DNA of 64,000 bases, taken from NCBI GenBank assembly GCA_026724425.1, contig JAIUCV010000019.1, positions 12,629,926 to 12,693,925 of the forward strand, written 5' to 3'. The notes under the pieces were generated by a model. That model ran no database searches and was not told where the DNA came from. It worked only from the letters and a program-made list of their open reading frames with translations. The stretch is from Erythrophleum ivorense (Eukaryota; Streptophyta; Magnoliopsida; Fabales; Fabaceae). Made by a program: the position numbers and the translations under genes. Every line of letters begins with the position of its first letter. The stretch's first letter is position 1. Below, piece by piece: positions 22,101 to 28,792 of this stretch.

Positions 22101-24232
22101 GAAGATTCAGTTATAGTAGAGGTGCTGTTTGAGCCCAATGTAAGCTTTTACCTACTCTTATCCCTCTTAACCTCATAGAATGCCTCCCTTAGAGATGTTA
22201 GAGGATCCAGCCTCAGGATTCAACTTCTAATTTCTTCCAAGTGTGAATTAAGTTCAAGAAGGAACTTATATATCCTTTTGCCTTAATTTTCTGAAAATAC
22301 TTGGTATCCACAAAGCATGACCATTGATGAATTTCAGATGAGTTTAATTGTTGGCAATTGTGAGCGAGCACATTTTAATATTGAGTAACTCCCAAATCCC
22401 CTTCTCGAAATCATGAAGGAAGCTTTCAATCTCCTTAATCACAACTTTTTGTTTGACTGAAGAATATGACTCCTTAACTGCATTGCATACCTTGGCTGTC
22501 TTGGATAAGAGGAAGTTCTCTCAATCAAACATGCGTGGACCATGCTATTTTCAGCCACCCACAGCTTATACTTTGGGTCACGGACATCTGAAGGAGCAGC
22601 TTCACTGGATACGTAGTCATCCTTAGTCCTTACCTGTACCTCAACTGAATTGCATAACTCTAGAGGACCCCTGTAAGTAGTTGTTTGCCTTGAGTCAATG
22701 GCCTGTGATGACAATAGGTGCAGCATTGTTGGAGCCCTAGATGAGAGAAACAAGGGAATGGGACATTGGAGATGTGAGGCTCGTTGCAGAGGAGGAACTG
22801 TGATTATCATGGTTCTTGGCGTTCAGCCCAAAGATGGAATGCATTTTGGACATGGTGGTCTGATACCATGTAAATTTTCAGAAAAACAGAGAAGAAGAAG
22901 AAACAGAGATGGAGAGGAAAAACTCCGAATTGTATAATTCATGTTTGTCATAAACAAACAAGGGTATTATAGTTTAGATGTAAGTCACCCTCTCCTAATC
23001 CTAATTTATCTAGATAACTATCTAACTTAAATTATGTAATAACAACTCCTAAAATAAAGGGAATAAAAACAGAAATATAAAGTTTGACTAAACTAAACAA
23101 ATAATGAAATAACTAAAATATAAAAACCATGTAAATAAATAAAATAAAAATGATGACATGCCTGTGCAGTGGAAAGAACACGAACTCCAACAATGTATAT
23201 ATTAAAATGACTAGTCCTATTGGTTCAACTAGTGACCCATTCTCAATGGTTCAACCAATGACCCAATGTCTTGGCCCCCTCAACTTGGGTTGATGTTTGT
23301 TGTTTGGATCTGATTGCACACTTGAGCCAAAAATTTATGTCATAAAGCAGGGTTTTAGGTATGGTTTTTAACTTTTTTATAAATAAATTTACCCATGATT
23401 GTCCAACCTACATCGTGTTTTGGTTCTGTGACCATAAGCAGGTCAAGATCTTAAACAAACTTGCCTCAGAAAGAGCTTCAGGAAGGGGTGGTGGAAGCAA
23501 GGTTTTGACTGATTTAATAGGAGGACTCCAGGAACCAGCTTTTGCTGTGGAACTGAGACTAAAGATCAACCAAAACCATCCAGATCTTAAGGGAGGGTAA
23601 GTCACTGTATATAGTCTGTGTTAGCATGCATCCATACTCTTATGTTGTGAACTCACTGAGAAGCTAGAGCTTTCAGATCATTTCGGGATTATGGAGAGGC
23701 TGTGCTGCAGCACTTGGAGAACTTAGTCAGCTCAGATCTAAAGCTACAAAAGGCCCCCGTAAACTATGAAGGGGTAAGCATAACCTCGTGTATAGCTAGA
23801 TTTGAAACAGTTGGCATGTTGATCTTGAAATGGAAAAGCATAAAATACAAATCCAGTGTGCAAAGAGCTTACCTACTCTAATTGTTTTGCTGTGTTTCTG
23901 TTGTGCTTCCAATATAATTTCATCTATTGTTTTTCTATTCTGATTGTGAACCAGGTCCGCGTTTCTGGCTATGGTGGATGGTTCCTTCTTAGACTCTCAC
24001 TCCATGATCCTGTCCTTCCCCTTAACATTGAGGTAAAAGGTCCTCAAGCCTTTGCATGAGCTGTTATGCATAAGACTGAAACATTGCAGCTAATTCAGAA
24101 TGAACATTCTTCGTACCATAGGCACCGAGCAATGAAGATGCCGTAAAGCTTGGACTTGTGGTGGTTGCAGCTGTAAAGAAGTTTGCAGGTTTAGACACAT
24201 CTGCTTTGGATAAATTTGTAGGAGCATCATAA
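1100..24232 (+). CDS. Phosphoglucomutase/phosphomannomutase family protein (alpha-D-phosphohexomutase), 17 coding exons
   Basis: The gene encodes a probable hexose-phosphate mutase that moves phosphate between C1 and C6 of a sugar phosphate. Exons: 1100-1106, 2245-2311, 7993-8176, 8658-8710, 9462-9550, 10102-10338, 10549-10613, 12170-12230, 12309-12426, 12496-12577, 12682-12751, 12983-13044, 13712-13807, 23442-23596, 23677-23773, 23955-24032, 24122-24232. All 16 introns are GT-AG and the exons sum to 1632 nt: 543 residues plus stop, with no internal stop. Motifs seen: VGHDSRIS (about 73-80), the phosphoserine loop TASHLP (133-138, Ser135 the expected phosphorylated residue), DGGNGAGG (about 224-231), the metal loop DTDVDR (289-294), the sugar-binding ETSGHG (377-382) and the phosphate-binding RVSGYGG (483-489). 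From memory it most resembles the plant subfamily of Arabidopsis AT5G17530. Substrate (glucose-, mannose- or glucosamine-phosphate) cannot be assigned. The N-terminus is short, with no convincing transit peptide. Introns 2 and 13 are swollen by transposons, yet the frame is intact, so the gene is probably functional. Confidence 0.93.
2245..2311 (+). CDS. Phosphohexomutase coding exon 2
   Basis: The acceptor is TTGTTGCAG and the donor AG|GTCGGG. The exon encodes the segment ending KVDFLKLQNG. The split Ser codon (AG|T) is completed by exon 3 at 7993, giving LQNGSDIRG across the transposon-loaded intron 2. This is the conserved start of the catalytic domain in this subfamily. Confidence 0.88.
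2609..2848 (-). repeat. 3' LTR of the intron-2 copia element
   Basis: This 240-bp LTR begins TGAACGAAATATTG and ends GGTCCACTAACA when read on the plus strand. It matches 7447-7685 almost throughout. Confidence 0.95.
2849..2857 (-). other. Polypurine tract of the intron-2 copia element
   Basis: On the minus strand this is GAGGGGGAG, immediately upstream of the 3' LTR. This is where plus-strand DNA synthesis is primed in LTR elements. Confidence 0.8.
2856..4847 (-). pseudogene. Copia reverse transcriptase and RNase H remnant
   Basis: Open blocks at 4350-4847 (linker), 3935-4192 (with LYQLNVKNAFLNGNLEEEVY), 3566-3898 (with the intact RT active site YVDDIVLTGDD) and 2856-3458 (RNase H, with FTDADWAGCPMDRRSTLGYC and ETEYRALA) follow one another. 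They are separated by stops or frameshifts. Together they form the C-terminal half of a copia polyprotein. The active-site motifs survive but the reading frame does not. Confidence 0.9.
4848..5910 (-). pseudogene. Copia integrase remnant
   Basis: The pre-integrase block 5553-5798 carries LLWNYRLGHPNFNYMLKLF and the downstream CDICQ of the zinc-binding region. The core block 5163-5510 begins FIDDHTHLTWVFLREKSEV and contains VLRSDNGRKYMS. Stops separate the blocks. The pre-integrase segment is physically interrupted upstream by the rps14 insert at 5911-6060. Confidence 0.88.
5911..6069 (+). pseudogene. rps14: Mitochondrial rps14 5' fragment inserted in the copia element
   Basis: The plus strand reads ATG followed by 49 codons that match the N-terminus of plant mitochondrial ribosomal protein S14. 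Recognised segments include IRDHKRRLLAAKYELRRKLY, KAFCKDSDLPSNMRDKLRY and KLSKL. Homology stops at 6060 and a TAG follows at 6067-6069, leaving a 52-codon open frame; full-length mitochondrial S14 is about 100 residues. The sequence sits inside the copia pre-integrase region, antisense to copia but sense to the host gene. Copia coding resumes on both sides, and the codons flanking the insert appear contiguous without it. No clear target duplication is seen, only AGAT-like microhomology at the edges. Most likely a small piece of mitochondrial DNA was captured at a double-strand break. Capture of an rps14 transcript is the alternative. Confidence 0.9.
6061..6400 (-). pseudogene. Copia aspartic protease remnant
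   Basis: The minus-strand frame carries WLVDSGTTNHMSG, the catalytic D-S-G of a copia protease, followed by IADGTFTEVIGIG and CNLLSVRKVTDDLHC. The frame then runs into the antisense rps14 insert. The catalytic motif is intact although the polyprotein is broken. Confidence 0.88.
6411..7340 (-). pseudogene. Copia gag remnant with zinc knuckle
   Basis: Frames at 7098-7340 and 6526-7248 overlap out of phase, showing a frameshift near 7205-7215. The first has ITIHRLNGQNYLQWAASMRL. The second has STVQAWLVNSM and ends with the CCHC-type knuckle WCDHRKRTGHTRDICWKLHG. This order is typical of plant copia gag. Confidence 0.88.
7435..7446 (-). other. Primer binding site of the intron-2 copia element
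   Basis: Read on the minus strand this is TGGTATCAAGGC, directly adjoining the 5' LTR. It closely resembles the initiator-Met tRNA primer site TGGTATCAGAGC used by many plant copia elements. Confidence 0.8.
7447..7685 (-). repeat. 5' LTR of the intron-2 copia element
   Basis: This 239-bp LTR begins TGAATGAAATATTG and ends CCACTAACA on the plus strand. It is followed directly by the GAGGC target duplication. The host intron resumes at 7691. Confidence 0.95.
7993..8176 (+). CDS. Phosphohexomutase coding exon 3
   Basis: It follows the acceptor TTGACAG and ends TTACAG|GTTTAG. It encodes residues 26-86, from DIRGVAIDGVEGEP to VGHDSRISAKFLQ. This is the N-terminal part of domain I, including the conserved GxDxR element that precedes the phosphoserine loop. 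Confidence 0.92.
8658..9550 (+). CDS. Phosphohexomutase coding exons 4 and 5 (8658-8710, 9462-9550)
   Basis: Exon 4 encodes NAISRGLAGAGLEVVQY. Exon 5 encodes GLASTPAMFNS onward to SIMIT and ends one base into the Ala codon of the TASH loop. The intervening intron (8711-9461) contains a small imperfect 57-bp tandem duplication but no gene. Confidence 0.92.
9078..9174 (+). repeat. Imperfect 57-bp tandem duplication in intron 4
   Basis: ATTCTGCTAATACTG at 9078 and ATTCTGCTAATATTG at 9135 begin two diverged copies. Each continues to GAGTAGCTTCTAAA. Confidence 0.6.
10102..10613 (+). CDS. Phosphohexomutase coding exons 6 and 7 (10102-10338, 10549-10613)
   Basis: Exon 6, the longest coding exon (237 nt), completes the phosphoserine loop as TASHLPFNRNGFKFF and continues through a helical region to VRKAAGNM. 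Exon 7 encodes EKPLEGFHIVVDGGNGAGG, the start of domain II. Its donor is GCC|GTAAGT. The following intron (10614-12169) is AT-rich and has no gene. Confidence 0.92.
12170..12751 (+). CDS. Phosphohexomutase coding exons 8-11
   Basis: Exons 12170-12230, 12309-12426, 12496-12577 and 12682-12751 encode the middle of the enzyme. The metal-binding loop DTDVDR is split across exons 9 and 10, with the Arg codon being AG|A. Later come REFNRNRLIALMSAIVLEE and HPGTTIVTDSVTSDGL. The introns between them are short (69-104 bp). Confidence 0.92.
12826..12965 (+). repeat. Imperfect 73-bp tandem duplication in intron 11
   Basis: CCTGTTCTTTGTTTCAATTT at 12826 recurs as CCTGTTCCTTGTTTCAATTT at 12899. Both copies continue with AAAGTACTTTT. 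The element lies wholly in the intron before exon 12. Confidence 0.65.
12983..13807 (+). CDS. Phosphohexomutase coding exons 12 and 13 (12983-13044, 13712-13807)
   Basis: Exon 12 encodes GKHHRFKRGYKNVIDEAIRL. Exon 13 encodes the sugar-recognition segment with IETSGHGALKENHWLDDGAY. The intron between them carries the Tourist-like MITE at 13279-13590. The exon 13 donor ATG|GTAGGC opens the 9.6-kb intron 13. Confidence 0.92.
13279..13590. mobile_element. Tourist-like (PIF/Harbinger) MITE in intron 12
   Basis: This 312-bp non-coding element has terminal inverted repeats GGGCCTGTTTGA and TCAAACAGGGCC. It is flanked by TTA on both sides (13276-13278 and 13591-13593), the usual target duplication of PIF/Harbinger MITEs. 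The interior is A/T-homopolymer rich and largely self-complementary, with runs such as GAACAAAAA pairing with TTTTTGTTC. It could fold into a long hairpin. Confidence 0.8.
14299..14320. repeat. (TG)n microsatellite in intron 13
   Basis: About eleven TG units are followed by an ATTA-rich stretch. The surrounding 13808-15300 is AT-rich intron sequence in which I recognise no gene. It includes a GACCAGACCAGACAC hairpin-like repeat near 14780-14840. Confidence 0.8.
15484..15690 (-). pseudogene. Gypsy C-terminal chromodomain-like segment
   Basis: The frame contains LIKWTELPEFKNTEEDFEVI, followed by FPHFNLEDKVRL. This matches the chromodomain-like tail of plant gypsy integrases, whose role is thought to be targeting insertion to chromatin. 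It is cut off from the rest of integrase by the RTE insertion. Confidence 0.75.
15778..16470 (+). mobile_element. 5'-truncated RTE-type LINE, 3' end
   Basis: The plus strand encodes TEYMECKF, then RIQAGWMKWN, PTMLYGTEC, MRMLRWMNGHTRQDRIRNE and SRLRWFGYVE, with stops between them. This is the C-terminal region of plant RTE-clade LINEs. A TAG replaces the Trp codon expected after GTEC. The 3' end finishes in TTGTTGTTGTTG, the simple-repeat tail typical of RTE elements. It interrupts the gypsy integrase C-terminus and is on the opposite strand to it. No clean target duplication was seen. Confidence 0.85.
16480..17696 (-). pseudogene. Gypsy integrase remnant
   Basis: The segment 17274-17696 carries the N-terminal zinc-binding region, where FHSSPIGGQSGYLRTYKR has Gln in place of the second expected His, and CEVCQ follows. 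Segment 17072-17365 is the catalytic core with DISIDFIIDFPKS and VVDRFTKYAHFIPL. Segment 16480-16890 is the C-terminal domain, ending HPISHVSQFKWSL. The frames are out of phase with one another. Confidence 0.85.
17700..19185 (-). pseudogene. Gypsy reverse transcriptase and RNase H remnant
   Basis: RT begins at 18648-18887 with PYLSPVLLVRKKDGSWRLCV followed by DYRAANKI. The active site reads IFDDMLVYS near 18440-18470, the F-D-D variant common in gypsy. Upstream in the polyprotein, 18874-19185 is the protease-RT linker. RNase H around 17700-18000 is only partly readable. Several stops and shifts are present. Confidence 0.82.
19200..20150 (-). pseudogene. Gypsy gag and protease remnant
   Basis: The frame 19849-20142 contains GVLMGVFLNGLMEVKAKLR, a gypsy gag segment. 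Around 19700-19745 the minus strand encodes a knuckle CFKCDEKFEPNYHC. Near 19470 the protease motif reads LNNSGTLHNFIS, where the catalytic Asp expected before Ser-Gly is Asn. The protease is therefore predicted to be inactive. Confidence 0.75.
20572..20934 (-). pseudogene. Copia integrase core remnant (intron 13)
   Basis: The frame includes HHSTCVESLQQNEVSERKNR and LEVTKSLMLASNVS, the distal part of a copia integrase core. The segment 20184-20432, with KGSKCYSLDLKMFF, is the integrase C-terminal region at the junction with gypsy sequence. Confidence 0.78.
20995..21332 (-). repeat. 169-bp tandem duplication inside the copia element
   Basis: CACTATGAATGAGAAG at 20995 recurs as CACTATGAATGAGAG at 21164, and the two units align along their whole length. 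The duplication covers the integrase zinc-binding region and would disrupt the protein. Confidence 0.8.
21328..21892 (-). pseudogene. Copia protease remnant with lost catalytic triad
   Basis: The motif reads WVVNFIATDHMTG where WIVDSGATDHMTG is expected, so the Asp, Ser and Gly of the catalytic D-S-G are all changed. Downstream is CNLLSISKLSKDLNC. A poly(A) run on the plus strand at about 21665-21681 lies within the block. Confidence 0.82.
21947..22810 (-). pseudogene. Copia gag remnant (intron 13)
   Basis: The segment 22439-22810 includes PKYKLWVAENSMVHACLIE, and 21947-22138 carries the zinc knuckle WCDHSKKPGQTKDTCWKLHG. Here Pro replaces the usual Gly or His-adjacent residue, but the CCHC spacing is kept. 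Stops separate the two. Confidence 0.82.
22857..22868 (-). other. Primer binding site of the intron-13 copia element
   Basis: The minus strand reads TGGTATCAGACC directly next to the LTR, a near match to the initiator-Met tRNA primer site. Confidence 0.8.
22869..23192 (-). repeat. 5' LTR of the intron-13 copia element
   Basis: On the plus strand it begins TGTAAATTTTCAG and ends CTCCAACA, so on the minus strand it starts TGTTGGAGTTCGTG, a usual copia LTR start. The length is 324 bp. No second copy was found in the window, so the LTR is inferred from its termini and the adjoining PBS. Confidence 0.75.
23442..24232 (+). CDS. Phosphohexomutase coding exons 14-17
   Basis: Exons 23442-23596, 23677-23773, 23955-24032 and 24122-24232 encode the C-terminal third. 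This starts at VKILNKLASERA, directly downstream of the transposon cluster in intron 13. The phosphate-binding region reads RVSGYGGWFLLRLSLHDP. The last exon ends with TAA at 24230-24232. Confidence 0.92.
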
Positions 24233-24325
24233 TTCTGATGCTTCATTTCATATGAGAATTGTAAGCTGGTGCTGGTGCTGGTGCATTATACCAGACACCC
24301 TTATCTGCAGCTTGAACTGTGAATG

Positions 24326-24331
24326 AATAAA
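24326..24331 (+). terminator. Putative polyadenylation signal of the phosphohexomutase gene
   Basis: AATAAA lies 94 bases after the stop codon, at a usual plant distance. Nothing else marks the cleavage site. Confidence 0.5.
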
Positions 24332-24359
24332 AGGTAGAGCATTTGGAGGATCTCAGCGA

Positions 24360-25272
24360 ACACTTAACGGATGTCAAGTGTATACTCGGTAGTCCAAAAC
24401 TAGTAATCTTAGGATTCGACGATAGAATTTACTTTGATGTATTCAATTTTAATTTTATTTTGTTTGGCCACTATGATGTACTCATTTTATCTTTCTTATT
24501 ATGGTTAAGAATTTCCCAGATTTTATCTTCAATTTTAGAAAATTTAAACGTAAGTTGTTAAATGAGGTATTATTTATTCCTACCAACTAAATTAAACACC
24601 TTTGGATATGGCTCATCTTTGCATTGCGCTTTACCTAAACGTCACTGGAAGGCGGGGAGCCTTGCACTTTACCAACTTCCTATCTTGATGAGGTAAGAAA
24701 AAGAGCTAGCATATTGCCTAGGGGTGAACACTGGCCTGATGGGCCCCAGCGACCTGTCTGCCCTGGTCAAATTGGGTTAGGTGGGCTGGGCTAAAAATAA
24801 AAGAGGACAAATTTGAAATGAGTCGTTCCACAGCGCATAATGTCCTTCGCACCTTTCTTGGTTCGTTGTCTGGCTTAGTGTTGATCAGAATAAATTAGCC
24901 ATCTCACACATTGTCATGTGAAAATGCATGCAAAGTGTTATCTGAAATATTTAATTGAAACAAAAATCAGTAAAAATACCTCCACAGAAAAACTAAACAC
25001 AATCAAAATTAGTATATAATTGAAGAATAAATAGAAATCCAACGACGAAACTGAGAAGAAATATTGTTACTTGTTTCAATGTGATCTTGAACATCTGACT
25101 TTGAACACCTGATTCATTTTTGGATTGAAGACGGTTCGTGAGACATTACTCGTAGAGAAGTTCGTCATATATAAGAAGTCAATTGCATTACCATTGAATG
25201 ATTCAAAACTTTCTTCTGCGGAGGCATTTGGCACATGCACTTCAGATTTGTCAATATCTGCGATCCCCAAAA
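24360..25272. other. Intergenic, no gene recognised
   Basis: Single-copy-looking AT-rich DNA follows the host gene. A short open frame lies on the minus strand (25076-25270), but I do not recognise it and it shows no domain. No promoter or terminator was seen. Confidence 0.45.
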
Positions 25273-25330
25273 TTCACTACAAGAAAAATAATAAATAGCC
25301 AGCGTCATTTATACTGACGGACAAGTACAC
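25273..25330 (+). mobile_element. Lone CACTA-type transposon terminus
   Basis: CACTACAAGAAAAATAATAA is the standard start of many plant CACTA elements. It is followed by GCGTCATTTATACTGACGG, a short inverted repeat of the subterminal kind (CGTCA...TGACG). The matching inverted end was not found within the next few kilobases, so the element is either truncated or very degraded. Confidence 0.6.
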
Positions 25331-26784
25331 TCTTGGTATAGATAGTTCATACTTATTGTGAAAATTATATTTGTCTAAGTAAATTAGAAAATAAATAAAA
25401 GGAAAAAAAAAGGATGCAAAGATAAATTTGCCTCGGAGAGAAGTCATTGGGCTAATTTACTTTAGTATGGGGCTCATTTATTTTGGGCCAATCTAAGTTA
25501 TCATTGGGCTATTCTAATTATTGGGCTCACTTATTGTGTTATTGGTTAATTTATATATGGATATATATATATAAAAGAAATAAAATATAAGGAATTAATG
25601 ATGTCATAACCTAAATATGCTTTGATAAATTAGAAAACTAAAGTTTTGCCTTGCATCTTGTATTATTATCAATCTTCCTAACTAGTCTAATTTGGTGAGT
25701 TTTGATTTTCTAAAATGTAAAAGTTATAATGTACTTTTAAAATGAGGGAGAGTGGCACAAAAAGTTAGAATATGCATGAGACCTCTTTTTTCTCTTTTTA
25801 TCTATTTCTTTTTTCTCCTTATCTTTTACATTTTAGAAGCACTTTACCATCTTTACACTTTGGAGAATCTAAACTTTCAATTTAAGACATTTTTAAAGAG
25901 GTGATTTCGTTTGAGATTACCTTTTGTGTTGAAATTTTTAAAGGTGTGTTTGCTTTTTTATTCAAGCTTAATTTTTTTAATTAAAGATTGATGTCTTGGT
26001 TTATGTGGGAAAATGGTAGTCTTGTCATGTGAGACTTGTCTTTGCAAATACCCATGCTAATTAAGTCACGCAATCATAGTCTAACAAATTTTGGTTTCAA
26101 TAGGCCACATTCAACTAGTTTTCCTTCCTTCAAAAACAAAAATGAAAATAGCTTATTTTGGGAAATTAGTTAAACCACTTCTTTTATAAATAAAAAAAAT
26201 ACAAAAATTCAATTTTCAAATAACCAAAAAAAGAGAGGAAAAATAAAGAGAACAAGAAAGTGAGGTTAATATGATTTTATAAACCAAAATATACCAACCA
26301 ATCTTCAAATTCATTTTGTTTTGAAGTTAGATTGATTTTTGTTTTCTTGCTCTTTTTGCAAAAATAATTAAAAGTCATCTTGATCTCTATCATAGGATTT
26401 GTCCCTAGTTACAAAAAAATTTTTATTCATTTATTTTCCATTAATTAATTTCTTTTTTTTTATCTTTCTTGTTGCCTTCCTCCTTCGCATGTGTTTAATA
26501 AAAGTAATTAAAATAAAATTAAGGTTATATCAAGAAAATTTTGCACAATTAACTTAAGATAATTATTCCTTGAAACAGGTGCCATGGGTGTTTATCACTT
26601 TTTCTATATACAATCGACTCTTGAACTCATATCTAATTTATAAACCATCTTTTTCCTTTAAAAAGGCTTTTTTAAAATTTTGTCTTTTAAAATAATTCAA
26701 ATTTTAATAACAACTCCATTAAATTGATTTTTTGTTTTGAAAGGTAATTTTTCTCTTTAAGTCATTCCTTTTGTGTTCAACTCT
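25331..26784. other. Intergenic AT-rich DNA, no gene recognised
   Basis: Only homopolymer-rich AT sequence was seen, including GGGCTNATTT-type repeats near 25450-25530 and a short (TA)n run. It may be the interior of the degraded CACTA element that begins at 25273, but nothing shows this directly. Confidence 0.4.
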
Positions 26785-28240
26785 TGACAGTTGTTAGGTG
26801 TGACAGTTTGGCAACTTTATTCAGGAATAATTAGAGAGTCAAGCCCATTAAATTAACTATGCAAAATGATATAGCCTTTTCTTTATTTTGATAACATGTG
26901 GAATGTAGACCATAAGGTAGATGACTTTTTCTTTTTAATCTATTTATTTGTCTTTGTTATTTAAGGGTTTCATTTGTAGATAGGGATGTGTAGTTCTAGG
27001 ACAACAATTTTGTATGCTCTCTTCACACATTGAGTAGTACACACCAATATTTTTAAAATCAAATTGGTTATTAAACAAGTAGAAGTATTGATTGGTTTTA
27101 TCGTAGTTAAACCATAGTTGAACATATGATAATTAGATATATATATATATATATATTAAAATTCCAACGTAACAAATAAATACTAATAAATTTTAAATAT
27201 TAAACTATTAATTTAATATTTCTTAATATGTTTGGGAAGTAATTTTTTTTAATTGAAAAAATAAACTATCCATGATTAGAATTTAAGAGTATTTCATATT
27301 GAACTTTTGGGGTTTCCAAATTATATTAGGATTCTACTTCTCATTAAAAAAACAAAAAAGCAAATGGAAGAGGAAAAAGCAATTTTGGCCAAACACCTTA
27401 ATATCTAAGAAACATGCTGCTATGAGATGAAGTATGATGGAGAGCAAGCATAAAAATAACCAAGTACATGCCTTTTGTTTCTCTTATTATCTTTTTTCTT
27501 TAAATTTCTCTCTATTTCAATCTCCTCTCTCTCTCTCTCTTAATGCCTTTTATCTTCAATTCTTCAAATCTATCCAAAAAGAACTATGTTGTCTAATAAG
27601 AAAGAATATTTTTTTAAAAAAATTCAACAATCAGTTTGGTTGATTTTTAATTGATCTATCTTTAACTGATTCAACTAGTTTTTGATTGATTTTTTGGTAA
27701 GGAGATTTTATGGGTCAACCAAATTGGTTCATCGATTTTCCAATCAAATTATTCAATTTGATTCAACTTTCTAAACAATAGTACACACACATGTTGGGCA
27801 CTATACCTAGGTATGTGAGCACCTTATTTAATTCCCAATGGGTCATCAAGGTTGACAATTTGGTGATACCATTGGAAATAATTAGAGAGTCAATCTTATT
27901 CAAATTAATTGTGCAAAATGATATAACCTTTTTTATTTTAATTACCTTCTCATATGTTGTTGCTTTGAGGAAGATAATATGCTTTGCTTGGCTTATTTGT
28001 TAACATGTGATAACGTGCTAGTAAAACTTTAATGCATATGCTATTCTTGGTTTGATTGCTATATGATATGTACTAGCTAGATAACATGCAAAATGAAGTC
28101 CTTAGTGTAGATGATTCTTGTCTTTATTTTTTTTGGTTTTTTGTTTATTTGTATTTGCTTGTTTATTGGTTTCACTTGCAAATGCAGATGGGTAGTTCTA
28201 AGATAACAAGTTTGTATGCTCTCCTCACACACTGAGTATT
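26785..28240 (+). repeat. Diverged direct duplication, about 1.1 kb apart
   Basis: A unit at about 26785-27055 recurs at about 27838-28240. Shared anchors include AATAATTAGAGAGTCAA, GCAAAATGATATA, GGTTTCAYTTG, TAGTTCTARGA and TTTGTATGCTCTC. Both copies lead into related ACACACATNTTRGGC...TATGTGAGCA-like sequence (27784 and 28236). The unit has no coding content. It could be LTR-like or an old segmental repeat. Confidence 0.6.
27136..27158. repeat. (TA)n microsatellite
   Basis: About ten TA units lie between the two copies of the direct duplication. A separate (TC)n run lies at about 27521-27540. Confidence 0.8.
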
Positions 28241-28595
28241 ACACACACATCTTAGGCCTTATACTTAAGTTTATGAGCATCTTAGGTTAGTAGAAGTTTG
28301 TAATGGTTTTCCTATGAAGCTTTTAAGTTCTTGGAGCTTACCATGAAAACCTCACCCAAGTTGTTGCCTATTTATTGAGCTTGTTCCCTATGGAGTGTTT
28401 AAGTTCTTAGAGGATTAAACTTGTTAAGTAGGGTCATTATCTTCACGGTGGAGGCAACTTGGGGACCTTTTAAGATAATAAACCATCCTAGAAACTCTTC
28501 TTGTTGTTAGAGAAGCTTAATAACCAACCTAATTAGCCAAAGCATAACTTTCTTATGGTTAGATGTCTCAATCTAGGATGTATCTAATATAGGAC
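28241..28595. other. Intergenic DNA left of the copia nest
   Basis: Nothing coding is recognised. It contains short similarities such as TATGAGCATCTTAGG and ends with AGGAC (28591-28595), which would be the left target duplication of the large copia element. The right copy lies outside the window. Confidence 0.4.
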
Positions 28596-28792
28596 TGAAA
28601 ATTTTTGGAAGAATAGAGGAAAGAAGGGCAAGACAGAGGATTGAATTTGAATATTTCTATTATTAATCAAAATTTGTTCTGAATATTTCTATTATTAATC
28701 CAAATTTGATTAAAAGCTATAGTATAAGTATGGGAGAAAAAGAGACAAATCTTCTAATCACAGTTTTAAAAAACAAGAAAGAAAATCAACAA
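28596..28792 (-). repeat. Distal part of the copia 3' LTR
   Basis: It begins TGAAAATTTTTGGAAG on the plus strand, which is the ...CA end of the LTR on the minus strand. An internal duplication of GAATATTTCTATTATTAATC is visible at about 28650 and 28681. It is interrupted at AACAA (28788-28792) by the long-LTR block. The proximal 57 bp lie at 38685-38741. Confidence 0.6.

Larger units (their letters stand above)
20270..23192 (-). mobile_element. 5' half of a second Ty1/copia element in intron 13
   Basis: The 5' LTR, PBS, gag, protease and most of integrase are present on the minus strand. RT, RNase H and the 3' LTR are missing. The element stops near 20210-20340, where gypsy sequence takes over. 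It was either interrupted by the gypsy insertion with loss of the far half, or the two were joined by deletion. All frames are broken. Confidence 0.85.

Noticed and set aside
25076..25270. 64-codon minus-strand open frame next to the orphan CACTA end
   Set aside because: There is no recognised domain, it is short, and there is no splice or promoter context.
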